A DNA stretch of 64,000 nucleotides from Lomentospora prolificans. Lineage: Eukaryota; Ascomycota; Sordariomycetes; Microascales; Microascaceae. Positions within the stretch are counted from its first letter, which is position 1. The number at the start of each line of letters is the position of its first letter. Below, piece after piece: positions 33,064-44,947 of this stretch. Position numbers and translations under genes: made by a program. Location of the stretch: the NCBI GenBank assembly GCA_029532625.1, contig JARFXM010000004.1:3348001-3412000 (forward strand). The letters run 5' to 3'. The notes under the pieces were generated by a model. The model was not told the origin of the DNA. It saw only the letters and a program-made list of their open reading frames with translations, and did no database searches.

Positions 33064-36000
33064 GAGAAAAAGACAACGCTGTATAATATCTGTCAAAAAA
33101 CGGAAGACTTATCTCCTCAGACGCCATTGCGAATAGAGCTTTCCTTTTTTTTTTCTGTCATTGCAAAACCAGCAGTTGGAATCTGATAAGCAAGTGTGTG
33201 GTTACCCATGGATGTGTTGGACTTCTCGACATATGTATGGGCGGAGCCGGCAGGACTGTATAAACCTTTGTGATGTGTTTTCTTATTGGTATTTAAACAT
33301 CGCAAGAGCATCAAGAGATTCTCATTGTTGATTTGATCCTCCACACGTGCCATCTGCGTTCATGCCGATACTCCGTATTGTCGACTTAGTCATGACCCTC
33401 GAGACTCGTTCATTGACAAGCATTACCCATCGTCACAGAGCATCGGCACGCTGAGCCATCCGTACAAGCTCAGAGTAGTACGATATGATCGGAAGCTCAT
33501 CCACTGGTAAGGTTTACCTGGGTCTACTAGAACACTCGCTCACATCAACTGTCATACTGGCTCCCTGCAATGACCGACGAAGATGTGAGATTGCGTGGTG
33601 GCAGGTGGCCATTCACACTGCGCAGCGGACTAGGTAGAACTTAACGCATTGTTGGGTAAAACTAGCATCGGCTAGCTGAGGGGGATCGGTACTGACTTCA
33701 GAGGAAAGCGGAAACGGGGATGAAATGATCTTGTTAAGCTTTTGGTCAGGGTCCAGGCGAATCTGATGGGGACGCTTGGGATCAATAATAGAAGATGACC
33801 ATAATAGGACCAGTGTCTCGATCGCCACAAAGCCCTCGTTCAGCCCTTCAATTCGACAAAGTCGAGGCTAGAGGACAAGTAGAATGTGATGTACGGGGTG
33901 GGGTGAGCGAAAAGGGTTGGTTATACGTCGATCAGGGTCAAGTTGTCATCTTGCAACAGATGTGATTGATGCCCTGTCCCTATCGTGTAACAGAACCGTT
34001 CCCCCATACCATCCTGCATGACAGGACTAATCGGAGGGGCGGTCGCTTCACGCAAATCGTGACTTGGAACGCCCAGGGTCCTATGGTCATTCTGGCCTCG
34101 ATATGTCTATCGAGGGGGGAAAGTTTCCAGCCAAAGAAGGGCTGGTCGACACGGTATCATTTAGATCAGACGAAAACTTGAAACACGCGTTAAGGTTGAA
34201 AAAGTCCTTTTCAGATCGTAGAGAGTCTGCTCAGGCACGAAAGCGGCGTGAAGAATATAGGGGTATGAGGTATGACTCGCTCCATCTGCTCATGATAGGA
34301 TCATCTTCTGACTTCTTGGTAAGTATGTGGTGCGACCTCAAGGCACAGAGGCGGAAGCCAGGAGCCAAAGGGAGAGCCTATGCATCTTAACAGGGTTCTC
34401 TAGCAGAAGAGGGATCAGTCTGATCAGATCTACCTGCCATGACCGCAGGTGTAGACGCACTCTGCGAACGCCCCACCCAACGCCCTCGAACGATTTCTAC
34501 TTCTGAAGTCAACAAGAGTAACCCTAGCCAACGCCAGCAGCAGCAAGGGAGTGATAAGAAGGTTCCTGGGCAGGGGCCCAGGAGCACGGATTCACGGACA
34601 TGTTCTGAAGCCTGGCCCAGACACGATCTAGCCGAAGAAACGAAGAAAGCAAGTATGGAGGAAAACAATGGCCTGAAGGTCTGTGAGGCATCACTGCGGC
34701 ATCAAAATGTTCTGGAGACTATTCTAAGCTAGGGGGCTTCTGTAGAAGCAGGGGTAGATGGGACCGTGATTGCATGCGAATGAAAACGGCGTGCAGGGAC
34801 AAGGATAGAGACTGACGTCACGTATGACATGCGCGTAATGCTCGCCGGGGCGGTTGATATCGAAACTTCGCTGTTGTGAGTTAGAGGCCATTACCGGAGT
34901 CTTTGGTCTCCTTCTTTTTGGCGTCCTCCTAAGCATTGATCTTAACAGGATCGTATCTATCAGGTTTTGGAGGAGCAGAGTACCCTAAGGCTGTGTGGCA
35001 GGAAAGAAAAGGAGAGAAAAAAAGATATTACAGGCTACGATAAGCTTAATAGGCTGAATTGAATGATGAATAGGAGCGAGTGTTAGGCGTAGCGTACGCG
35101 CTGACGCTGGACCTCGTCCGCATCTTTGACGTGGGATGAGACGGTCGCAGGCCATGTCACAAGAAATCTCCGAGCGTCGACAGTCGAGCCGGAAGATGTT
35201 TCGGCGAATGTTTGCAACTGCAGAGTCGAGATGAAGACCGAATTGACTCTAAGCGGTGTAGTTTTAGCTTGTGCAGTAATGGGCGGAAGGCAAGACAGGG
35301 GGGCAAGACTTCAGGTTGGGGGCACATTCAGGCGATGGCGACGCAACTGCTAGCAGGTATGCCAGGCAGGTGCAAGGTTGCCAACTGCTTCATTTGACGA
35401 GACCGCTGAATTGGGTTTCAGTGAGGAAAGAGCCGTGGAAGGGTGTGGCACACAGATGGCAGCTGCAGGATCGGACTCTGCCGTGTGTAATCTAGCCAAT
35501 CACGTCGTCGTCTAAAAGCCGCCTGAGCCTGTTGAGACGTCAGTCGCACGAAACCCCGTCTGATCGGACAAGATCTCCGACAGAACCGAACTATTTCTCC
35601 CATCTTTTTCTCTCGAAATTCTTCAGCCCAAGCTGTCCGCACCCTAGCTGCTCTAAGTAATGTTAGACTCGCCCGAGACGAAAAAATTGATGGAAACTCT
35701 CTCGCCGAGCTGAGGAAGCCAAGCCGCCTTTCCTTCCGCCACGCTCTTTTGCTGGCCTTGGCAAATACGGTAGGACGGGAGACTTGGGAGGCCAGCATGA
35801 GAAGAAACATTACGCCCTTTCATAGGGAGCAAGCTCCTGTTTCTCGATATCCTTTTGTGACGGGCCTTCGGCAGATCTTCTTATTTTGGTAACATTTAAA
35901 GTCAACTCAAAATGATAAGAATATATGACTACGAATGTGTTTTAGGGCAACAGGACCAACCGCCCAGAAAGCAATGATTAAGCTGTTCCGGCGCAGGCCG

Positions 36001-36431
36001 TAGCTTGGGCGTCCACTTGGATCCCTTGGCCCCGTTGTCGTACCTTGAAGCCGGAACCCAAAGGCATTTGGACGCGGCCCGTGATGCAGCCACTACTTTC
36101 CGGAGTTGGAGTAGCCGATGCGCTGCGCACCCCCATCCTCCCAAGTCCAGGAAATGCCAAGTGAATCCACACTCCCCTTCGCTCATCTTTCAATTTATGA
36201 TCTACGCCCATGGGCCTAATCAGGACCGTGTCAAGGGCTGTCATGAGACATCTGCACAAGAGGCCGTTTCGCTTGTCACGAAATCCGCTTTCCGTTACTC
36301 CCTTCATCTGCGAGTTTATCCCGCGTCTAGTTTAGGTTTGTATAAAGCTATTCTGTCCTGCCAGTGATCGCCTAGCCTTACTTTTTCTTCTCTTCTTCAC
36401 CAGTCACTCATTCTGTCGTTTTCGGGCCCAC
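33064..36431. other. 3.4-kb region without a defensible gene
   Basis: Several ORFs of 70-130 codons occur but carry no domain or codon bias. Two stretches on the minus strand look weakly coding: 35083-35220 (ends DADEVQRQRVRYA) and about 34940-35000. The latter follows a strong pyrimidine-tract acceptor CACACAG and reads LGYSAPPKPDRYDPVKINA then a stop. I could not join them into a gene. A T-run lies at about 33145-33155. Confidence 0.35.
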
Positions 36432-36450
36432 CCTCTCTCTCTCTCTCTCT
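36432..36450 (+). repeat. (CT)n tract in the promoter/leader of the gene at 36581
   Basis: A CT dinucleotide run followed by a T/C-rich leader up to the start codon. Such pyrimidine tracts mark transcription starts of strongly expressed fungal genes. Confidence 0.6.
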
Positions 36451-36580
36451 TCGCTCAGTTCTGTGAACTTTTTTTTTTCTTCTCAACTTCGTTTCGTTGT
36501 TCAAACAGCAGGGCCGGCCTCTCCTTTTTGGACCCTCTTTTCTCCTTGTACTTTTTGTTCAAAAGTAAATACCGTTCATC

Positions 36581-38086
36581 ATGAAACAGTCCGCCGTTAT
36601 CTTGTCCGCCCTTGTGGCCTATGCCACCGCTGAGGTTCCCCAGGAGCAGTCCCATAGGATGTTCCTTACTGCCACGCAGACCCTTCTCCAGCTCAACAAC
36701 CGATTCAACATTGTTGATCCCGTTTTCGGTCTCCTCGGTGCTGCCGCTGCTGCCGATGGTGCTGGTGACGTGACCAACTTGGATTGCCTCCAGCAGATTG
36801 TTGCCGACGAGGCCTTCACCAACGCCCTCGCCCTTGAGGATGAGAACGAGCGAATCACTGGCCTAGCCAACGCTCTCCTCTTCCGTGCCCTCGAGAAGAA
36901 CACCGGCTCTGTCGGTCTCGCTAGCGTCAACTGCAATGAGGTTGCCAACAACCCCGAGATCGCTGCCATCTCCCAGCATCAAGATCCTGCCTCTGAGAAT
37001 GCCCAGCAGATCAACAAGGATATTACCCTCAGCCTCGCCGTTCAGCTCGCTAGCGTCGGTGCTGACCCCACTCTGGCTCTTCTTGCTGGAACCTTTACCG
37101 CTGGTGATGTACGCATCCCGTCGCTTTATTAAATTCAAGATGAAATATGCTAACCTATTGTCTAGCCCAACGATCCCACTGCGGCTGGTAACACCTGCAA
37201 CGTCGATACTGATGCTGTGGGCTGTATCTTCACTCAGAACTTGATCGTCGCCGATGCCACCGTTGATGAGATCAACCAGGCCGTTGCCGACGCCATGGGT
37301 GCTGATGCTCCCCAGGCCAACGAGGCTATGGCGGAGAACCTCGATGCCTTGGCTTCCGCGATGGCGTCTGGTCAGATCTCTGCTGTCGCTTCCGGTAAGT
37401 ATATCCGCACTAGTGTTCCATCAAACGAGTCCCTAACGCCTCATTTGTTTGTAGATAACGGTGCCTCCAAGGCTTCTGCTAGCGCTTCCGACGCTGGTGC
37501 GAGTGCCTCCGCTGCCGCTAGCGGTAACCTCCAGGCTTTCAGTGGCAACCTTGGTGGCGCTGCCCCCGCGGTCCAGAATACTGGTGATGACAATCGTCCC
37601 TTCGAGACCAACGGAGTGACCTTCCAGAACATTGGCGCTGCTATTCAGCGATCCTGCGCTGTTCAGCACAACGCCTGTGCCAACGCTGCCAACTCTGGCC
37701 AGATCGATGCTAGTGTTTCTGACTGTGACGCCCAGGAGGACGAGTGCCTCGCTCAGGCTAACACCAAGATCAAGCGTGGAAAGAGTGTCAAGATCCGACA
37801 GAACGGTGCCCTTGATTTCGGTTCCTGCTCCGACCCCAGCATTCAGTTTGCTGAGGGTCTGGACGGCCGCAAGGAAGCCGCCTTCGCTCCCAACAACAAG
37901 GGCGACTTCAGCCAGGGCTCTGCTCTTAACATCAACATCATCTCCAGCTTCATTTGCGGAAGACTCCGGGATTCTTGCAAGGCTGGCGATGCCACCATCC
38001 AAGCTTGCGAGGCTGGTCAGGCCGCCGCCCAAGGCCAGCAGGGCCAGGCTGCCGCTGATGCCTTCAACACCGCCCTTGGTGTTTAA
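36581..38086 (+). CDS. Secreted Ala-rich protein with conserved NIGAAIQRSC-type C-terminal module
   Basis: Exons are 36581-37108, 37166-37394 and 37455-38086. The introns are 57 bp (GTACGC..TCTAG, branch TGCTAACC) and 60 bp (GTAAGT..GTAG, branch CCTAACGC). The product is 462 residues. A signal peptide covers residues 1-17. The N-terminal half is helical and Ala-rich with few cysteines. A linker (GASKASASASDAGASASAAASG) precedes the C-terminal module DNRPFETNGVTFQNIGAAIQ, then RSCAVQHNACANAANSG and DCDAQEDECLAQ. I recall this module from many fungal secreted proteins, often auto-named circumsporozoite-like without functional basis. About eight cysteines in the last 200 residues probably form disulfides. 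A cell-wall or matrix role is inferred. Codon bias and the CT-rich leader point to high expression. Confidence 0.85.
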
Positions 38087-38989
38087 GCGTATCGCGATTG
38101 CCTCTTCTATGGTTCTTCTTTCTTGAGTGACTCTATAACGCAGATCAATTTACTCGGTTATTGTCTCTCATCGCTTTATATACCTTTCTCGTTCTTGTGG
38201 CCTTGCGTTGTCCCTATGCGTTTCGACATAGCGAGGTTTTCTTTTCTCTTCCTTTCTTCTTCATTTCCTTATACTTCTTTCTTGTTCTCATGGCTAGTTT
38301 ACTTTTTTCCTTGAAAGCGTTTCTTCTGGAGAGATGAGAGAGTGGGTGGCTCCAATGACAGGAAAGAGGCGATTGTAGAATCATTCAGCAGGGTGTGTCT
38401 CTCAAGAATTATCTCTCAGTTTGCCCTCGTCCTTGTATTTGTAGTGATGAGGTAACGGTCTTACAGCGAGACAGAAATCTGAGTCTTGTGGGTGGAGGAT
38501 GTAAAATTGGGTAATGAAAAATTTCCATTTTTCTGAAGGATCTTTCTTCTGTTCGATGCGATCGATGCGGCGATTTTTCTCTATTGCCAGCCCCCTATAC
38601 GTGCATGTTCTCCTCGAGCACATATTACGGATGCATTGATGTCCTTTTGGGAGGATCCACTCGGTGCTGGGGTTCGTTTCAATGTAGGCCGCTTTAACTC
38701 TATAAACCTTGAAGGCGATCCTATACAGGCAGGCTTACAGTCGGCGCGCCAAGAGCCCTGCCTGTGCCGCGCGAGCCGTGGAAGAAGAAAAGAAAGAACA
38801 TAAGTACCACATACTGCAAGGGCAAAGCTGTATTAAAAGAGGTTTATGGTATTGAAATGACAAGTCGGCTAAAACAAGAAAACTAAGCGTCAACATCATC
38901 ATGGGTAACGTTAACCCACCTGACTGGGAGTTGAAATCCCCCGCTGCCCTTATATACCTCAAGACCGTTCTTATTTACACAGCTTTCGA
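38087..38989. other. Convergent 3' spacer
   Basis: A spacer between the secreted-protein gene and prolyl-tRNA synthetase, both ending here. It is pyrimidine-rich at 38230-38310 (probable 3' UTR). No gene is seen. Confidence 0.4.
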
Positions 38990-40737
38990 CTAGTAGCTGC
39001 GTCCAAACATGCACCACTGCTCTGCTTTCCGGCTGCACTCAGGGTTGAGGCAATCGGTCTCACCCTTGACAAGACCCTCGGGCTGCTCGAAGGGAATGCA
39101 AAGACTCTTCATGCCCATGGTGGGGGCCTTGGGTGCGCCGCCATCAGTAGTTTCCTCTGGGTTTCCAGTAGTAAGCTCCTTTATTCTGTCCTCGCACTTG
39201 CCATCTAGGCAGAACGGGATAAGAACAACGTTCTTGGCATCGAGAGCGGGAACGACCTCAGCCCAGTTAGTGATTTTGAGACGATGCTCGCGGAAGGACT
39301 TATCGGCCTTGGTATACAAATCCTGCTGAATAGTCTCGAGAAGCTCGGGAATCTTGGTCGCAATGTCGGCAATATCAGTGGTTCCTTTTTCTCCGGTATC
39401 GCGCCTGGCCCAGCTGACAACATTCTTGGCAGAATCTTTGGGACCGAATTCGATACGGAGGGGGACACCCTTGAGTTCCCAATCGTTGAATTTCCAGGCG
39501 GGAGTGTATCCCTCTCGCACATCAACCTCAACACGAACGCCAGCCTTGACAAGTGTCTGCTTAATCTCCTCCAACCTCTTGTCTAGGTTCTCTCGCTCCT
39601 CGGGAGTAGTGTTTTTGGTGATTCCTACGGGGACAATGGCGGTCTGAATCCTGGCAATACGAGGAGGAAGAACCAGGCCCTTGTCGTCACCGTGGATCAT
39701 GACCATTACACCAATGACACGGGTAGACAGACCCCACGAGTTCTGCCACACGTTGATGTGCTTACCCTTGACATCGGGATCCTCAACCTTGATGTCGAAC
39801 ATCTTGCTGAAGTTCTGGCCAAGGCAGTGAGAAGTGGCGCCTTGGATACCTCGGCCGTTGGAAGGGATGTATCCCTCGACGGTAGTTGTGTAGTAACCAC
39901 CAGCAAACTTTTCGTTCTCAGTCTTCCGACCACGGACAACGGGGACGGCGAGGAGCTGCTCATAAACGCCGGCATAGAGCTCGAGGATCTCGAGAACTTC
40001 CTTACCAGCGAGTTCTTCAGTGAGATGCGCCGTGTGGCCTTCCTGCCAAAGGAACTCCCTGGCACGAAGGAAGGGGGTGGTTTGTTTGGCTTCCCATCGG
40101 ACAACGCTGTTCCACTGGTTCAGACGGAAGGGAAGATCCCTATGTGTCCTGATCCACTTCGAATAGTAAGGGTACATGACGGCCTCAGAGGTCGGACGAA
40201 CCGCGACGGGGACCTCGAGGTCCTTATCACCACTGATAAACGAAGGTATTAGCAGTGCTCTCTCGGGCATTGTCAGGCGGAAAAGCTTGGCGACGGGGTG
40301 GATACGTACGCTTTGGTGACCCAGGCAAGCTCAGGGGCGAAACCCTCAACGTGGTCCTTCTCCTTTTCGAAAGACGTCTGCGACAAAAACATGGGGAAAC
40401 TAGTCTCCTCGACGCCCATGGCCTCGATGCGCTCCTGGAACCACTTTCGAATTGTATTCCAGACGTACATAGCGGCGGGTCGCAGGATGTAGAAGCCAGA
40501 GATCTCATTGTAATAGTCGATCATCTGAGCCTTGAGAACAACCTCCTGGTACCATTGGGGGAAATCTTCGCTCTTCGAGACGGTGATGCCAATGGTGTTT
40601 TCGGCTTTCTTGGTCTGGACGGGGAGAGCAGCCTGCTTCGCAGCCTTCGCAGCCTTTTCAGCAGCCATCTTGGCCTGCTTCTCTGCCTTCTTCAACGCGC
40701 TCTTGGAAGGACCCGTGGATTCACCGGCGTCGGCCAT
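38990..40737 (-). CDS. Prolyl-tRNA synthetase, cytosolic class II
   Basis: Two exons, 40310-40737 and 38990-40232, with a 77-bp intron (GTACGT..TATCAG) give 556 residues. It charges tRNA-Pro with proline. The N-terminus is a Lys/Ala-rich extension (about 1-45) typical of eukaryotic synthetases. Class II motif 2 is visible as LNQWNSVVRWEAKQTTPFLRAREFLWQEGHT (given here only to mark its place after residue 190), then GRGIQGATSHCLGQNFSKMF. Motif 3 lies near GLSTRVIGVMVMIHGDDKGL. The anticodon-binding domain and the zinc-binding C-terminal region (CLDGKCEDRI, LNPECSRKAEQWCMFGRSY) end with the conserved Tyr. There is no N-terminal YbaK-type editing domain as in budding yeast. Divergent from CCT1. 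Confidence 0.95.
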
Positions 40738-41461
40738 GGCGTCGGAATGTGTTATGTGTAGCGTAGAGATGGTTAGGTTTTAAGGTGGAGACGGCGGCGA
40801 TAGGGCAGAAAATGTATTATTGATAGAAGAAAAAAGAGTTGCTGGGGGACTAAGGATAACCTGCGACACGTAATACAATTGGAGAAGAGGTTAAGGGGCG
40901 ACTAGGAGGGACTGCTTACAGCCGAGAGCCTGCGAAGGGGAAAAGTCGGACGGGATTTATCAATTGGCCTTTCTATAGTGTGAAACCCTACTGAGAAGAG
41001 GAGGGAGTCACACTCGAGTCATATAAAGCCCTTTTTTTCCCCTTGGGTCAAGTGCCCAAACGATTGATTGTGGAGGGGTAAACTCGCAGTGTCCCGCTCC
41101 AGCGCTCTGCGCAACGCTGGCAACGCGACGAGAGCCGCCACAATCAGGGCGGGGTAGTGCGTGTGGCGGGGAATCTAGCAGGTGTGGCTGATGCTTGGGA
41201 AGCACCTGCCAGCCATTGAGTGCTGGAACTGTGCATTTGAAATAGGGAACACTATGGAGGGAAGCAACCACCCACCACCCAGTGCAAGGAACTGGAGCAT
41301 TCTATTGGGGAAAAAGTTCGTCGCACCGCCAAAAAAGTAGAAAGCTCTCGAACATCACCATCCCGTCCAGGCAACAAGCAAATTTGCCCGATCACGATTT
41401 CTGTCTCTCTGAACCCCTCTCCCCTCCCAAGTCCTGTTTGCGAACCTAATCGACCGCGAAC
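40738..41461. promoter_or_regulatory. Bidirectional promoter region of prolyl-tRNA synthetase and CCT1
   Basis: A 724-bp head-to-head spacer between two protein-synthesis/folding genes likely to be co-expressed. No TATA box is seen. The CCT1 leader is C-rich (CTCTCCCCTCCC near 41418). Confidence 0.45.
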
Positions 41462-43343
41462 ATGGCTGCTATTTTTGAACAGCCTCGGAACGGAACTCTC
41501 TTCCTTGGCGGCCAGAAGATTTCCGGCGCCGACATTCGAGATCAGAATGGTTTGTGGAGTCCCGCCTTCCCTACCCCTATGAGGGGCCCCTCCAAGATCG
41601 GAGACTAGAAGCTCACTTCTGACCCGTTACGTATAGTTCTCGCTACTCAAGCCATCGCAAATGTCATCAAGAGCTCTTTCGGCCCTAGTGGTCTCGATAA
41701 GATGATGGTGGACGACATTGGCGTAAGTCCCTGATCTGCCCCTCCATGCGCTACCATCCCACCGACTCCGCGACCGACGAGACCAGGCCGACACAACTAC
41801 TAACCAATCTTAAAAGGATGTAACTGTCACCAATGATGGCGCTACAATCCTCAGCCTTTTAGATGTAGAACACCCTGCCGGCAAGATTCTCGTCGACCTC
41901 GCCCAACAGCAAGATAAGGAAGTCGGAGACGGAACGACGTCAGTTGTCCTGATTGCTGCCGAACTTCTCCGCCGCGGAAACGATTTGATGAAGAACCGTA
42001 TCCACCCCACGACCATCATCACTGGCTATCGCCTTGCCCTCCGAGAGGCCGTCAGGTACATGAACGAGAATGTCGCCATCAAGGTCGAGAATCTCGGCCG
42101 TGAGTCCCTCATTAATATCGCCAAGACTTCAATGTCGAGTAAGATTATCGGTGCCGACTCCGACTTCTTCGCCAACATGGTTGTCGACGGTATCCAGGCT
42201 GTCAAATCGACGAATAACCGGAACGAGACTAAGTATCCCGTCAAGGCCGTCAACATCCTCAAGGCCCACGGCAAGGGGTCGAGGGAATCCCTCCTCGTCA
42301 AGGGCTATGCTCTGAACTGCACTGTTGCCTCTCAAGCTATGGTCACTAGGGTAGTTGATGCAAAGATTGCCGTTCTCGACATGAACCTTCAGAAGGAGCG
42401 AATGAAGCTCGGTGTCCACATCACAGTCGACGATCCCCAACAACTAGAGCAAATCCGCGCCCGCGAGTCCGGTATGGTTCTTGAGCGAGTAGAACTTATC
42501 CTTAAGGCTGGTGCCAACGTTATTCTCACTACCAAGGGTATCGATGATCTGGTTTTGAAGCTATTTGTCGAACGAGGTGCGATGGCGGTACGACGATGCA
42601 AGAAGGAGGATCTCAGAAGAATCGCAAGGGCAACTGGAGCTACTCTTCTCAGCACTCTCTCTGATCTAAACGGCGACGAGAAATTCGAGCCTTCGTATCT
42701 CGGATATGCTGAGGAGGTTGTGCAGGAGCGAATCTCGGATGATGAGTGCATTCTGGTCAAGGGAACCAAGGCGCACTCCTCCGCCTCCATTATCCTCCGT
42801 GGCCCCAACGATTATCAGCTTGACGAGATGGAAAGGTCAGTACATGACTCGCTCTGCGCCGTTAAGAGGACGCTTGAGAGTGGCACCATCGTGCCTGGCG
42901 GCGGTGCTGTCGAGACAGAGCTCCACATCTACCTCGAGGAGTTTGCTAGCACGGTAGGGTCTCGTGAACAGCTCGCCATTGCCGAGTTCGCCCAGTCCCT
43001 CCTCGTTATCCCCAAAACGCTCGCCGTCAATGCCGCTAAGGACGCTTCAGAGCTCGTCGCCCAGCTCCGTAACCGACACGCTCTTTCCCAGAGAATCCAG
43101 GAGGGTGACGCGAACGAGGACGAGAAGTTGGTAGCGCGCAAGAAGGCGTACAAAAACTACGGTCTTGACCTTACCAGGGGCAGAGTTGTGGACGAGGTCA
43201 AGGCTGGTGTGCTAGAGCCTAGCATGAGCAAAATCAGGCAACTCAAGAGCGCGGTTGAGGCCTGTATTAGCATCATGAGGATTGATACCCTTATCACATT
43301 GGATCCAGAGGTCAAGGAGGAAGGTGACGGTCACGATCATTAG
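41462..43343 (+). CDS. cct1: T-complex protein 1 subunit alpha (CCT1/TCP1 chaperonin)
   Basis: Exons are 41462-41549, 41637-41722 and 41817-43343. The introns are 87 bp (GTTTGT..GTATAG) and 94 bp (GTAAGT..AAAAG with CTACTAACC branch). The 566-residue product is full length for a CCT subunit. It is part of the cytosolic chaperonin ring that folds actin and tubulin. ATP-site motifs are visible: [13 protein letters not shown] near residue 45, TNDGATIL near 64, [14 protein letters not shown] near 90-102 and [11 protein letters not shown] near 420. The C-terminal [20 protein letters not shown] and [18 protein letters not shown] identify the alpha subunit. The first donor GTTTGT is non-consensus but gives the expected [19 protein letters not shown]. 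The tail ends GDGHDH. Confidence 0.95.
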
Positions 43344-43657
43344 GAAGGGGTTTAATTGACAGCAGTTGCTTCAGGACACGGGAGACTTTTTTCACTTTTT
43401 CAATACAGGGACAAGGCCTCAAAAGCAGGGAGCTTGAAAGTCATTACGGAGACCTAGATATATAGGCGCACAATTTAAGGTGGTCCAGACATATTCCGCT
43501 GTTTCCATTCAAGTTCTGTTTCAATTTGAGTATGCGGGAAGATTTCAGCCTTGGTGATTCCAAACCATTCTGATGAAGAAAGCGTTACCCCAGCGCCGTC
43601 TCGCGGAACCGAACGATCATGATAGCCATCAATTCCTAAAACCCCCCAAAAAGCCAA
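43344..43657. other. Convergent 3' spacer
   Basis: 314 bp between the ends of CCT1 and the Lyc1-like gene. No feature is seen. Confidence 0.4.
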
Positions 43658-44947
43658 CTAATACCAAGCGTACTTCTCATTTGCCACCCAAACTACTCCA
43701 TCCGCCGGTCCAGCTCCGTACCACATGAGACTAGGAATACTATCCACTTCTCGCTCCACAACTTCGTACGCCATACCCGCCCTGCTCACTGCATCTTCTA
43801 GTCTCGGCACCGGGTTCCATAGCTCCACGTGTCCCGTTCCCCATTCAAAAGCCTCTCGCCTCGCTAGATGTAAAACAGCCCTCATTCCCTCAGCAAGATA
43901 TTCGTCGGTGCAGGACTCGTCTTCCACGACAAGCCGTAGAATGTGAAGTGTATTCTCGTCGCTCAGGTCCTCCATAGATGCCGGCGGCAGAACAGGGGCG
44001 ATTTGGTATGCCCGCGTCCAGACTGCCCAGATTCGCTGACCCCTAGATCCGTACACGCCTCCCCGAACTGTGGGAGTCCGACCAAAGATGCGGTTCGTGA
44101 TGAAGTCTTCGCGCATCATATGCCATAGAATCGAGTCAAGATTGGGAGCTAGGGCAACAAAGCTGTGCGGGGTTCCCGGTGTAGTGGAAGACGACGGCGG
44201 GAGCATTTGTGCCATTCTCTTGCGGAGCAGCGCTTCATCTCGAGCACAGAGTTCGGCTAATTCATGATATCCGACTGGGCTCGCTGAGGTGGAAGCATCA
44301 TCTGTTCTAGCATCGGAATTGGGTGCAGATGGAGGGAGGGGCGGGAATGACAAGTGAGTACTGGGGTGGGCAGTCCAGCCTCGACTTGCGTAGAAGGTCT
44401 TGCCAATATCGGAGAATAAGACCGAGAAAGCCACAGGTGGGAGGCCAGTCGGAGGTGAGGGCGTGTGCATGCTCGTTAACATATCCGATTTTGCGTTGCC
44501 CATAGCATGTTTCATGGGGGTGCCTTGGTGTCTCTTTAGAGCTTCTCCAATCATGGCCATCATCTTTGAAGCGTAGCCTCTTCCTCTATAAACTGGGTCT
44601 GTGAAGACAGCGCCTATTCCGTGGGCAACAACTTCTTCCACACCGGTGCCAGTGGAGGAGCTAACAAGTGCAGTCTTCCTAATGGTGTCGCATGAAGATA
44701 GGATGGGTCTCTGGTCAGGTGGAAGAGACTTGATAGTCAGGATCCATTGGGTTACACCACCTCCTTTCGCAACAGGAACAGTCAAGAGATACTCTTCTCT
44801 GTGGAGATAGTCCTCGGCGGAGAGGACCTTCCCCCAGGCTCTCTGGGTAAGGGTCCATGTCCGTTCGCGCTCGGCAGGGGTCGGGTGGGCGAGGATAAGA
44901 GAGGGGGAGGAACTCGAGGGAAGATCGATTTCCTGGGGTGCTCCCAT
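43658..44947 (-). CDS. lyc1: Lyc1-like GNAT N-acetyltransferase
   Basis: A single exon of 429 residues with the start at 44947. The N-terminal half is a GNAT fold: LTQRAWGKVLSAEDYL, then beta strands with WILT and the acetyl-CoA loop FTDPVYRGRGYASKMMAMIG (R/Q-x-x-G-x-G/A pattern) near residue 118-137. SVLFSDIGKTFYASRGW follows at about 175. The C-terminal half has the Lyc1-type features REDFITNRIFGRTP, GSRGQRIWAVWTRAY and the ending GVVWVANEKYAWY. Yeast LYC1 acetylates lysine in lysine catabolism; the same role is plausible here. A proline/serine-rich insert (about 195-230) separates the halves. Confidence 0.85.
   Translation of the reverse strand: MGAPQEIDLPSSSSPSLILAHPTPAERERTWTLTQRAWGKVLSAEDYLHREEYLLTVPVAKGGGVTQWILTIKSLPPDQRPILSSCDTIRKTALVSSSTGTGVEEVVAHGIGAVFTDPVYRGRGYASKMMAMIGEALKRHQGTPMKHAMGNAKSDMLTSMHTPSPPTGLPPVAFSVLFSDIGKTFYASRGWTAHPSTHLSFPPLPPSAPNSDARTDDASTSASPVGYHELAELCARDEALLRKRMAQMLPPSSSTTPGTPHSFVALAPNLDSILWHMMREDFITNRIFGRTPTVRGGVYGSRGQRIWAVWTRAYQIAPVLPPASMEDLSDENTLHILRLVVEDESCTDEYLAEGMRAVLHLARREAFEWGTGHVELWNPVPRLEDAVSRAGMAYEVVEREVDSIPSLMWYGAGPADGVVWVANEKYAWY

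Noticed and set aside
34064..34732. Two plus-strand ORFs of about 100 codons in the empty 33-36 kb region
   Set aside because: No motifs, no bias in codon use, no promoter or splice context.
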